This document shows, one piece after another, positions 40,356 through 50,803 of a stretch of DNA of 64,000 nucleotides (its first letter is position 1; each line of letters opens with the position of its first letter). The notes under the pieces were generated by a model. It did not search any database. It was not told the DNA's origin and worked only from the letters and a program-made list of their open reading frames with translations. This DNA is from Ectorhizobium quercum (GTDB lineage: Bacteria; Pseudomonadota; Alphaproteobacteria; Rhizobiales; Rhizobiaceae). The stretch lies in NCBI RefSeq assembly GCF_026552795.1, contig NZ_JANFPI010000001.1, forward strand, positions 124,001 through 188,000. The letters run 5' to 3'. The translations under genes and the position numbers were made by a program.

Positions 40356-40416
40356 GGGCCGAATCGGAACGTGTCCGAACGTGCTACCCTATTCGGACCC
40401 GGGACGGAACCGCCGT

Positions 40417-41025
40417 TCATGCCGCCCGCACGGCGATGCCGGCCAGAACCATGTCGACCGCCGCAACGATATCCCCGTCATTCACGTTCAGCCGGTCGGT
40501 CAGAAGCCGGCTCCAGGCGAAGCTTGCCAGAAGCTCGGTGACGATTTCCGGGTCGGCGTCGGCCCGCACCTCGCCGCGCGCCTGCGCCTTTTTCACGATC
40601 TCGCTGCTCTGGCAGCGCCGGTCGGCCATATAGGCGGCGAGTGCGGCGGCCGTGTCGGGATCGGCCTGCGCCTCCGCCACCACCGACCGGAACAGTGCCC
40701 CCGTCGCGGGATTGCGCCACACGGTGAAGAGGCCGGAAAGATAGGCAATCAGGTCGTCGCGGACGTTTCCCTTGTCCGCATAGGAAAAATGCGTTTGCTT
40801 GTGGTTGTGGTAGACGTCGAGCAGCAGGGCGGCTTTCGACGGCCACCAGCGATAGATGGTCGGCTTGCCAGCCCGCGCCCGCCGCGCCACCGCCTCGATG
40901 GAAAAGCCGGAAAGGCCGTTTTCCAGAAGAACGGCCTCAGCCGCCTTCAGGATCGCCTCCTCGCTCGCCGGGTTGCGTTGGGCGCCGATGGAGCGCCGCC
41001 CCGGTTTCACCTCTGCCTCTGACAT
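40417..41025 (-). CDS. TetR-family transcriptional repressor
   Basis: 202 residues from ATG 41025; the frame runs into the operator upstream. HTH: ILKAAEAVLLENGLSGFSIE followed by AVARRARAGKPTIYRWWPSK. The C-terminal ligand domain is of the TetR_C_11/16 type. It is divergent from a DUF2798 gene, with a symmetric double operator between them, so it very likely represses both. Confidence 0.9.
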   Translation of the reverse strand: MSEAEVKPGRRSIGAQRNPASEEAILKAAEAVLLENGLSGFSIEAVARRARAGKPTIYRWWPSKAALLLDVYHNHKQTHFSYADKGNVRDDLIAYLSGLFTVWRNPATGALFRSVVAEAQADPDTAAALAAYMADRRCQSSEIVKKAQARGEVRADADPEIVTELLASFAWSRLLTDRLNVNDGDIVAAVDMVLAGIAVRAA

Positions 41026-41069
41026 TCTGCCTCCCGAACGATTTTTGTCCACGATAGCACGAGGGGGAC

Positions 41070-41115
41070 TTGAACGGAACGTTTCGTTCTTATATAAACG
41101 AAACGTTCCGTTCAA
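41070..41115. promoter_or_regulatory. Divergent promoters with double TetR operator
   Basis: TGAACGGAACGTTTCGTT (41071-41088) and its exact inverse complement (41097-41114) flank CTTATATA. Each arm is itself a near palindrome centred on AACGTT, so two operators can be bound. Plus-strand promoter: TTGAAC (41070-41075), 17 bases, TATAAA (41093-41098). The minus strand has TTGAAC (41115-41110) and a weaker TATAAG or TAAGAA. Repressor binding would cover both promoters. Confidence 0.75.
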
Positions 41116-41129
41116 TAAAGGGGTCCGCC

Positions 41130-41366
41130 ATGAGCAACACCGCTCCCGCCCGCAAGCTTTCGAAAACCCGCCTGGCGCTCGCCATGCTGCTTCCCGTCTA
41201 TCCGCTGATCACCGCGCTGCTTTACATCGTCCTGCCGCTGACCGAAGGCTGGGCGACCTGGCAGAGGACGCTGCTGATGGCGCCGGTCATGGTCGCCTGC
41301 ATCGTCTTCATTGTCGCACCAATGGTGCAGAAGCATTTCGCCGGCTTCATCATGCGCGTCGTCTGA
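41130..41366 (+). CDS. DUF2798 two-helix membrane protein
   Basis: 78 residues from ATG 41130. Two transmembrane helices (LAMLLPVYPLITALLYIVLP and LLMAPVMVACIVFIVAPMVQ) with a short loop, ending HFAGFIMRVV. Members of this family are often next to TetR repressors, as here; function unknown, perhaps a small efflux-related or membrane-stress protein. Confidence 0.8.
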   Translation: MSNTAPARKLSKTRLALAMLLPVYPLITALLYIVLPLTEGWATWQRTLLMAPVMVACIVFIVAPMVQKHFAGFIMRVV

Positions 41367-41367
41367 G

Positions 41368-41440
41368 CAATTCCAGGAAAAGTGCGAAGCGGTTTTCCGT
41401 CCGGAGTTGCGCAAAAAAAGAGTTGGAGCCTCCCTGATGC
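41368..41440. repeat. Rhizobiales-type dispersed palindromic repeat
   Basis: CAATTCC-AGGAAAA-(11)-TTTTCC-GTCC-GGAGTTG is an imperfect nested inverted repeat followed by GCAAAAAAAGAG. I recognise this GAAGCGGTTTTCCG type as a frequent intergenic element in alphaproteobacteria; no gene is seen in this gap. Confidence 0.5.
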
Positions 41441-41470
41441 TTTCGTTCGGATGCACGCCGCTTCAACGAA

Positions 41471-41501
41471 AAAAGGCCGGAACGCTTTGTTCCGGCCTTT
41501 T
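41471..41501 (-). terminator. Terminator of dnaK-dnaJ (bidirectional)
   Basis: AAAAGGCCGGAAC (41471-41483) and GTTCCGGCCTTTT (41489-41501) form a perfect 13-bp stem. On the minus strand the stem GGCCGGAAC is followed by TTTTTTCG, ending dnaJ; on the plus strand it could also stop DUF2798 transcripts. Confidence 0.88.
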
Positions 41502-41522
41502 CCTGTCTTCGGTCTTCGGCGC

Positions 41523-42662
41523 TCAGCCTTCGAAGAAATCCTTCATGCGGGCGAAGAAGCCCGACGATTCCGGGCTGTTTTCGCCGGAGGAAAGTTTCTC
41601 GAACTCCTGAAGCAGTTCCCGCTGGCGCTTGGTGAGTTTCTGCGGCGTCTCGATCTGGATCTGGATGTAGAGATCGCCGATCTGGGAAGAGCGCAGCACC
41701 GGCATGCCCTTGCCTTTCAGGCGGAACTGCTTGCCGTTCTGCGTGCCTTCCGGCACCGTCACCCGCGATTTCGAACCGTCGAGCGTCGAGACGTCGAACG
41801 TCCCGCCGAGCGCTGCCGTCGTCATGGAGATCGGCACCGTGCAGTAGAGATCGGCGCCGTCGCGCTGGAAGAACTCGTGTGGTTTGACCGACAGGAAGAT
41901 GTAGAGATCGCCCGCCGGACCGCCGCGCAGGCCGGCCTCGCCCTCGCCCTGGAGGCGGATGCGCGTGCCGTCCTCGATGCCGGACGGGATGTTCACGGAA
42001 AGCGAACGCTCTTCCGTCACACGGCCCTGCCCGTTGCACTTGGTGCAGGGGTCGGGAATGATCTGGCCGCGGCCGTGGCATGTCGGACAGGTGCGCTCCA
42101 CCGAAAAGAAGCCCTGGGCGGCCCGCACGCGGCCGGAGCCCTGGCAGGTGGCGCAGGTCTTCGGCTGGGTGCCGGGCTTGGCGCCCGTGCCGGTGCAGAC
42201 GTCGCAGATGATCGACGTCGGAACGTGGATCTGCGCGGTCTTGCCGGTGTAGGCTTCCTCCAGCGAGATTTCCATGTTGTAGCGCAGGTCGGCGCCGCGT
42301 TCGCGCCCGCCGGACGAGCGGCGGCCGCGACCGCCCCCCATCATCTCGCCGAAAATGTCCTCGAAAATGTCGGAGAAGCCGCCGGCGCCGAAACCGCCGC
42401 CACCGAAGCCGGCTCCACTACCGCCGAAGCCGCCCTGTTCGAAGGCGGCATGGCCGTAACGGTCGTAGGCCGCGCGCTTTTGCGGGTCCTTCAGCGTCTC
42501 GTAGGCTTCGTTGACTTCCTTGAACTTCTTCTCGGCTTCCGCATCATCCGGATTCTTGTCGGGGTGATACTTCATCGCCAGCTTGCGGAAGGCGCTCTTC
42601 AGTTCCTTCTCGTCAGCCGTCCTGCTGACGCCCAGCGTTTCATAGAAATCAGCTTTTGCCAT
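41523..42662 (-). CDS. dnaJ: Chaperone protein DnaJ
   Basis: 379 residues from ATG 42662. J domain with HPD at 33-35 (YHPDKNP), Gly/Phe-rich stretch ([21 protein letters not shown]), four CxxCxGxG zinc repeats ([32 protein letters not shown]) and the C-terminal substrate domain. Co-chaperone of DnaK; cotranscribed with it. Confidence 0.98.
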   Translation of the reverse strand: MAKADFYETLGVSRTADEKELKSAFRKLAMKYHPDKNPDDAEAEKKFKEVNEAYETLKDPQKRAAYDRYGHAAFEQGGFGGSGAGFGGGGFGAGGFSDIFEDIFGEMMGGGRGRRSSGGRERGADLRYNMEISLEEAYTGKTAQIHVPTSIICDVCTGTGAKPGTQPKTCATCQGSGRVRAAQGFFSVERTCPTCHGRGQIIPDPCTKCNGQGRVTEERSLSVNIPSGIEDGTRIRLQGEGEAGLRGGPAGDLYIFLSVKPHEFFQRDGADLYCTVPISMTTAALGGTFDVSTLDGSKSRVTVPEGTQNGKQFRLKGKGMPVLRSSQIGDLYIQIQIETPQKLTKRQRELLQEFEKLSSGENSPESSGFFARMKDFFEG

Positions 42663-42685
42663 CGAAATTCCGGTCCTCAAAGAAT

Positions 42686-42713
42686 GTCCGGCTGTCTGCT
42701 GAGACAGCCGGAC
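42686..42713 (-). terminator. dnaK-dnaJ intergenic hairpin
   Basis: A perfect 12-bp stem, GTCCGGCTGTCT (42686-42697) with AGACAGCCGGAC (42702-42713), 4-base loop, followed on the minus strand by ATTCTTTG. It probably lowers dnaJ relative to dnaK by partial termination or by protecting the dnaK end. Confidence 0.55.
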
Positions 42714-42745
42714 TCCAAGGTTTCAGGCCTGAGAGAAATCCGCGA

Positions 42746-44653
<1,908 letters not shown>

Positions 44654-44762
44654 ATTACTTCTCCTTGAAGCAGACCGTCTTGAACCCCTTGAAGGCATTC
44701 GTGGGCGGCCCCTTGACGTAGGTCCTGGATTTCGGGGCCTCCCCGGCCTCGATTATGACGGG

Positions 44763-44791
44763 TATATAAGGAGCCGTTTTTCGGACTGCAA
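44763..44791 (-). promoter_or_regulatory. dnaK promoter, possibly RpoH-type
   Basis: On the minus strand CTTGCAG / TTGCAG (-35, 44791-44786), 17-base spacer, TATATA (-10, 44768-44763). The CCTTGCAG and CCTTATATA context resembles the alphaproteobacterial RpoH consensus CTTGAC-N17/18-CTATAT as well as sigma-70. About 110 bases of leader separate it from dnaK. Confidence 0.55.
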
Positions 44792-44838
44792 GGCGCTCAT
44801 CCGCGCAATAGCGGCCAAATTTCAGCTTGTTGCAATGA

Positions 44839-47130
44839 TCAGTTGCCCAGAATGACGTCGAGCAGCGTCGTGCGCCTGCCTGCGGGCGGTTGGCCCGGCG
44901 CCGCACCGACATCGGCCGGCGGAACCGGCCCTCCCTGCGCGGCGGAGCGCCCGGGCGGCAACGGCTGCTCGAAGCCGCCCGACGCGGGGGGCAGCGGAGT
45001 GGTCGCGCCGGTCCGTTCGGGCGTCACCCGGGGCTGCGGCGCGGGCTCCCGCTCGCCGGGAAAGACGCCGGAAATGATGTCCAGGATGGAGGTCTGCGGC
45101 CGCTCGTGCGCGGCGGGGATATCCTGCGGCGGCGGCACCGCCGCGACGGGATCGCCGCGGCCGAGGCCGAAGAGCGGCGAGGGCGAAAGCCCCTTGTGGG
45201 CGGCGGTCATGAATTCCTTCCATGCCCGGGCAGGCAGGCCGCCGCCCGTGACCTTCTTCATCGGTGTTCCGTCGTCGTTGCCGAACCAGACGCCGGTCGT
45301 GAGGTTGGAGGTATAGCCGACGAACAGCGCGTCGCGGAACGATTGCGTCGTGCCGGACTTGCCGGCCGCCTGCCAGCCGTCGAGCCGCGCGGCCTTGCCG
45401 GTGCCCTCGGTGACGACGCGCGTCAGCATGGAGTTCATCGTCGCCGCGAGCGTGTCCGAAAGCACGCGCGGCGGATCGCCGTAGGTATTCTCGTAGAGCA
45501 CCTTGCCGTCGAGCGAGGCGATCCGGCGGACGATGTGCGGCGTTGCCTTGTAGCCGCCGTTCATGAAGGGTGCGTAGGCCGCGGTCAGCTCGGTCAGCGA
45601 GACCTCCGACGTGCCGAGCGCGATCGAGGCGTTCGGCTGGAGCGTGGATTCGATGCCCATGCGGTGGGCGAAGCTGACGACCTGATCCGGCCCGGCCTCC
45701 ATGACGAGTTGGGCGGCGATGGTGTTGAGCGACTGGGCGAGCGCCGTCGAGATCGTCACCGGGCCGCGGAACTTCTGGTCGTAGTTTTCCGGCGTCCAGT
45801 TGCCGATCCTGACCCGGGCGTCGTTGCGCATGGAATCGGGCGAGACGCCGGCTTCCAGAGCCGCGGCATAGACGAAGGGCTTGAAGGCCGAGCCCGGCTG
45901 ACGCTTTGCCCTGACCGCGCGGTTGAACTGGCTGGTCGCATAGTCCCTGCCGCCGACCAGGGCGCGGATCGCGCCGGTGCCGTCGATGGCGACCAGCGCT
46001 GCCTGGCTCGCGCCCTGCTTGGCGCCGTCGCCGGCGAGAAGTGTCGAAAGCGTCCGGTCGGCCGCGTGTTCCAGTCCCATGTCGAGCGTGGTGTCGACGA
46101 CAATGTCCTGCTTGATGTCGCCGATCAGGCGCTTCACCTCGTCCATCACCATGTCGGCGGCATAGTATTGCGCGCCGGACCAGTAGCTCTTGGCCTTGGT
46201 CGGCGGCTGGCTCTTGGCCGAGGCCACCTCGCTGTCGGTGATCAGGTCCTGATCGTGCATCGCGCCGAGGACGACCTGCGCGCGCGCTTCCGCCGCCGCC
46301 GGGTCGCGGGCCGGCGACAGGCGCGACGGCGCCTTGAGAAGCCCGGCAAGCAGCGCCGCCTCGCCGAGATTCACGTCGCGGGCCGATTTGTTGAAATAGC
46401 GCCGCGAGGCCGCTTCCACGCCATAGGCATTGGAACCGAAGAAGACGCGGTTGAGATACATCGCAAGGATCTGGTCCTTGGTGTAGTTCTGTTCCAGCCA
46501 GAAGGCGAGCAGCACTTCCTGCACCTTGCGCTCGAGGGTGCGTTCCGGCGAGAGGAACAGGTTCTTGGCGAGCTGCTGCGTCAGCGTCGAGCCGCCCTGC
46601 ACCATGCGTCCGGTCGTCACGTTGGTGATCATGGCGCGCGCCAGCCCTAGCGGATCGATGCCGAAATGCGAATAGAAGCGCCGGTCCTCGATGGCGACGA
46701 CCGCCTGCGGAATGTAGGGCGACATGTCTTCGAGGGCGAGTGCCTCGCCGCCGGTCGTGCCGCGGTTGGCGATGGTTTCGCCGTTGACGGACACGATCTT
46801 CACGTTCGGCGGGCGTTCGGGAATCGACCAGGTGGAGGCATTCGGCATGCGCGCGCCGTAATAGATGACGACGCCCGCCACGCCGATGCCGCCCCAGATG
46901 CCGAGCACGATGGTCCAGTAGGCGGCGAAACGGATCAGGCCGAGGAAGCCGCCGCCCGACCGGCGGCGTCCCTTCTTGCGGGCCGGGCGCTGCGGTTTCG
47001 CCGCGCGTTTCGAACCGCTGCCGGTCACGCGGTCGCTGGCGCTGAGGCGCAATTCGCCGTTTGCGCCGGACCGGGACCCGGACTCGAAGAAGGGGTCCAC
47101 ACGTTCAGATGATCTTTTCCTGCCTGTCAT
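44839..47130 (-). CDS. Penicillin-binding protein 1A-type bifunctional peptidoglycan synthase
   Basis: 763 residues from ATG 47130 (an upstream ATG at 47199 is in frame). Cytoplasmic basic tail (KPQRPARKKGRRR), one transmembrane helix (about 66-92), glycosyltransferase family 51 with Glu148 in IEDRRFYSHFG and GGSTLTQQLAKNLFL, then a transpeptidase domain with Ser414 (PGSAFKPF), SLN and KSGTTQ. The Pro-rich C-terminus (about 685-760) ends in LLDVILGN. In Agrobacterium, PBP1a-type enzymes drive polar growth. Two CtrA-type boxes lie upstream. Confidence 0.94.
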   Translation of the reverse strand: MTGRKRSSERVDPFFESGSRSGANGELRLSASDRVTGSGSKRAAKPQRPARKKGRRRSGGGFLGLIRFAAYWTIVLGIWGGIGVAGVVIYYGARMPNASTWSIPERPPNVKIVSVNGETIANRGTTGGEALALEDMSPYIPQAVVAIEDRRFYSHFGIDPLGLARAMITNVTTGRMVQGGSTLTQQLAKNLFLSPERTLERKVQEVLLAFWLEQNYTKDQILAMYLNRVFFGSNAYGVEAASRRYFNKSARDVNLGEAALLAGLLKAPSRLSPARDPAAAEARAQVVLGAMHDQDLITDSEVASAKSQPPTKAKSYWSGAQYYAADMVMDEVKRLIGDIKQDIVVDTTLDMGLEHAADRTLSTLLAGDGAKQGASQAALVAIDGTGAIRALVGGRDYATSQFNRAVRAKRQPGSAFKPFVYAAALEAGVSPDSMRNDARVRIGNWTPENYDQKFRGPVTISTALAQSLNTIAAQLVMEAGPDQVVSFAHRMGIESTLQPNASIALGTSEVSLTELTAAYAPFMNGGYKATPHIVRRIASLDGKVLYENTYGDPPRVLSDTLAATMNSMLTRVVTEGTGKAARLDGWQAAGKSGTTQSFRDALFVGYTSNLTTGVWFGNDDGTPMKKVTGGGLPARAWKEFMTAAHKGLSPSPLFGLGRGDPVAAVPPPQDIPAAHERPQTSILDIISGVFPGEREPAPQPRVTPERTGATTPLPPASGGFEQPLPPGRSAAQGGPVPPADVGAAPGQPPAGRRTTLLDVILGN

Positions 47131-47260
47131 GGACCGGCCATATCCTCCGAAATCCGGGTCGCGTGAAAGACGAAACCCGCGGGCACTGAGATAACGCAAT
47201 CGCGGCCCGGGCCACGCCAGGCACCGCCACGTTCGTGGACTGCACGTTAAATGCGGCGAT

Positions 47261-47286
47261 TTAAGGTGACGTTAACAGCCGGTTAA
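47261..47286. promoter_or_regulatory. Tandem CtrA boxes upstream of PBP1A
   Basis: TTAA (47261-47264), 7 bases, TTAA (47272-47275), 7 bases, TTAA (47283-47286): two overlapping copies of the CtrA consensus TTAA-N7-TTAA, 131-156 bases upstream of the PBP1A start. Confidence 0.55.
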
Positions 47287-47314
47287 CCGGGAAGACGCGG
47301 GGACGGCGGATCCT

Positions 47315-47773
47315 CTACTGGCAGAGGTCGGTCCATTCGGCGCCGGTGAGTTCGGCCATGCGCTCCGGCGCGATCCGCACCGCCGCATTCGTGGCGCCGG
47401 CGGCCGGCACCACCTGCTCGTAGGCCTTCAGCGACACGTCGCAATAGATCTTCAGCGCAGAGGGCAGGCCGAACGGGCAGACGCCGCCGACCGGATGGCT
47501 CGTCGCCGCAACCACCGATTCGGCGTCGAGCATGCGCGGCTTCACGCCGAAGGCGTCCTTGAACTTGCGATTGTCGAGCCTCTTCGTGCCGGCGGTGACG
47601 ATCAGGGCGATGTCCTCGCCGAGCCGGACGGCGATGGTCTTGGCGATCTGGTCGGGTTCGACGCCGTGCGCCTCTGCCGCCAGCGCCACGGTGGCGGAAC
47701 TGGCCTCGGTTTCGATGACGGTGATGTCGGGGGCATGCGCCGTGAAAAAGGCGCGAACGGATTCGATACTCAT
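47315..47773 (-). CDS. YbaK/EbsC-family aminoacyl-tRNA deacylase
   Basis: 152 residues. YbaK/ProX fold: conserved Lys45 in DQIAKTIAVR, TAGTKRLDNRKFKDAFG and the SHPVGGVCPFGLP loop. Hydrolyses mischarged tRNAs (Cys- or Ala-tRNA(Pro)) in trans. It is a single gene upstream of the CtrA boxes and PBP1A gene, on the same strand. Confidence 0.92.
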   Translation of the reverse strand: MSIESVRAFFTAHAPDITVIETEASSATVALAAEAHGVEPDQIAKTIAVRLGEDIALIVTAGTKRLDNRKFKDAFGVKPRMLDAESVVAATSHPVGGVCPFGLPSALKIYCDVSLKAYEQVVPAAGATNAAVRIAPERMAELTGAEWTDLCQ

Positions 47774-47889
47774 GCCGTCAATCTATTCGCGAACGGGCGA
47801 CGGTCAACCCGGATGTTTGAGCTATGCATTCATTGCATAACAGCGGTGTTGTAATGTGACTGTTTTTTAGGCGTGATTGCGTTATCTTA

Positions 47890-48012
47890 AAGTCATCCAA
47901 GTAGCGCACTTCTCCTCCCGGTGCTCTTGGTGTCGGACTGGCAACACCCTCCTCCCGGTTGTCGGTCAGTTTCTAGCAGCCCGGCGCCTCCTCCCGCGCC
48001 GGGCTGTTTGCT
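47890..48012 (+). ncRNA. Small RNA with three anti-Shine-Dalgarno loops (alpha-r14/NfeR1-like)
   Basis: About 120 bases on the plus strand. Hairpin 1: GCAC..GTGC around TTCTCCTCCCG (47907-47925). Hairpin 2: GACTGGCAAC pairs in all 10 positions (with G.U) with GTTGTCGGTC around a loop with CCTCCTCCC (47936-47967). Hairpin 3: AGCCCGGCGC with GCGCCGGGCT, loop CTCCTCCC, then GTTTGCTTT, a terminator (47978-48005). Such triple CCUCCUCCC architecture is known for the alpha-r14 family (NfeR1 in Sinorhizobium), which pairs with ribosome binding sites. Strand and limits are inferred from the terminator; a weak TATCTT -10 lies at 47883. Confidence 0.75.
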
Positions 48013-48414
48013 TTCCGGCCACCGTCATCTGGCCCGCATCCCTTGAAAGCATCCCGCCACGCTCCCATTTAAAGGTCATCGGTGTACCGAAGACATGTTT
48101 CGCGCAAGCTTGCCGGGCAATGCTGGCGGCGAGCGAAACGGAAGCGGTCGCCTGAGGGAAGGCCGGCGGCGATTAACCATTCGTTAATCATTCTGCCGCA
48201 TTCTTCTTCTCAAGAGCGTTTGCAGGCTTTGCCTGACGCGCCGGGAAATCGATGAATTAAATTCGCCTCGAAAGTCTGACCACGGATGTACTGGCAGGTT
48301 TCGAAAAGCGGATTGGGAAAGGTCGGGCTTGCCCGGCCTTTTTGTTTTCGGGGCCTTTGAAAGAAAGGGCGCTGGCTGCGCCTTCAGTATATTGGCAACC
48401 CTTCTCCTTCGTCG
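48013..48414. other. Gene-free stretch with a CtrA box
   Basis: No supported gene. It contains TTAACCATTCGTTAA (TTAA-N7-TTAA) at 48173-48187, a second possible CtrA site, and a GGTCGGGCTTGCCCGGCC-like short hairpin near 48330. A short opening at 47877-48155 overlaps the sRNA and is not supported. Confidence 0.4.
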
Positions 48415-48495
48415 CCCTCGGGCTTGAGCCCCAAGGGTCTACGCCGCAAGCGACGCGGATATGGTCGGGTTCAGGCCCGACCATGACGACAGGAA
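48415..48495. repeat. Dispersed palindrome, copy b
   Basis: The core ATGGTCGGG (48461-48469), loop TTCAGG, CCCGACCAT (48476-48484) is the same palindrome as copy a. Its left flank (CCCTCGGGC..AGGGTCTACGCCGC) matches the right flank of copy c in reverse orientation, so the element is about 75 bases long. Confidence 0.65.
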
Positions 48496-48552
48496 GCAAC
48501 GAGTCCTTTCGCAACAGCCGGGCGGGCGCAGGCTGCGCCCTTTTCGTCCGTC

Positions 48553-49935
<1,383 letters not shown>

Positions 49936-50013
49936 GGCGCTGGACTCACATAATGAATTCTGTGAGGGAGCGAAGCACGGCCGGGCGTGCGGCGCAAGGC
50001 GTCTTGCCGGCTT

Positions 50014-50445
50014 TTATGCCTTGCCGGCATTGTCGATGACGCGGCGGATATATTCCAGCATCAGCTCGCGTTCGAAACGGCGGAAGCCGGCAAACAGGAC
50101 GTCGTCCGCCTCCAGTGCGGCGGAAATCGCCGCCTCGCGCATGGCATTGGCCTTTTCGGTCAGGCGGATCACCTGCTTGCGGCGGTCGTTCGGATGCGCC
50201 TCGCGTTCGATCAGCCCGTCGCGTTCCATCCGCGACAGGGTATTGGCGAGCGTCGCCTGTTCCACGTCGAGCCGGTCGAGCAGGTCCTTCTGCGTCAGGC
50301 CGTCGCCGTTCCACAGTTCGAGCAGCACGGGGAATTGTCCGGGCAGGAATCCGAGGCCCGCCGACCGCTCGTGAAGCGACCGGCTGAAACTCTTCGCCAG
50401 TTGTCCGGCAAGATATGTGGCCGAATTCATGCGATCGAATGCCAT
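50014..50445 (-). CDS. MarR-family transcriptional regulator
   Basis: 143 residues (ATG 50430, MNSATYL, is an alternative start). Winged helix: GLTQKDLLDRLDVEQATLAN followed by TLSRMERDGLIEREAHPNDRRKQVIRLTEKA. It is 78 bases upstream of the dipeptidase on the same strand and may control it; target and ligand unknown. Confidence 0.9.
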   Translation of the reverse strand: MAFDRMNSATYLAGQLAKSFSRSLHERSAGLGFLPGQFPVLLELWNGDGLTQKDLLDRLDVEQATLANTLSRMERDGLIEREAHPNDRRKQVIRLTEKANAMREAAISAALEADDVLFAGFRRFERELMLEYIRRVIDNAGKA

Positions 50446-50803
50446 GATGACTGGATAAGCCGAATCCGGGCCGCATACAATCGTCGGGTGGTCGCATATC
50501 GGGGAAGGGTAAACGGCAGCGAAAAGCCGTCATGGTCCGGGGGCTGACCATGACGGCTTGTGCAAATGGACGAAGACCCGGAGAGGGGGGAAGGTCTTCA
50601 TCCGGCCTGCCGCGGCGGGGGACGAGCCGACGGCAAGAAGGTGGGCGGACAACGCCGCCGTCGAGGAACAGATGATAGGCCAAATGCGGCTTTTCAAGGG
50701 AAAGCCCATTACAAATCGGTAACGTTGCGGTGAGAGGCGCCGCCGGTTCCGGTGCAGAACTTTGTGTTGGACGCCGCGCGGCACTCGGGTTATCCATTCG
50801 CGC
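50446..50803. other. Gene-free region upstream of polA (358 bp)
   Basis: Holds copy d of the dispersed palindrome and the promoters of marR and polA. Small openings have no family features. Confidence 0.4.
50524..50559. repeat. Dispersed palindrome, copy d
   Basis: AAGCCGTCATGGTC (50524-50537) and GACCATGACGGCTT (50546-50559) form perfect 14-bp arms around CGGGGGCT; it shares the GTCATGGTC/GACCATGAC core of the other copies. Confidence 0.65.

Noticed and set aside
47877..48155. 92-residue plus-strand frame
   Set aside because: It runs through the three sRNA hairpins and the terminator; the peptide has no family features or ribosome site.
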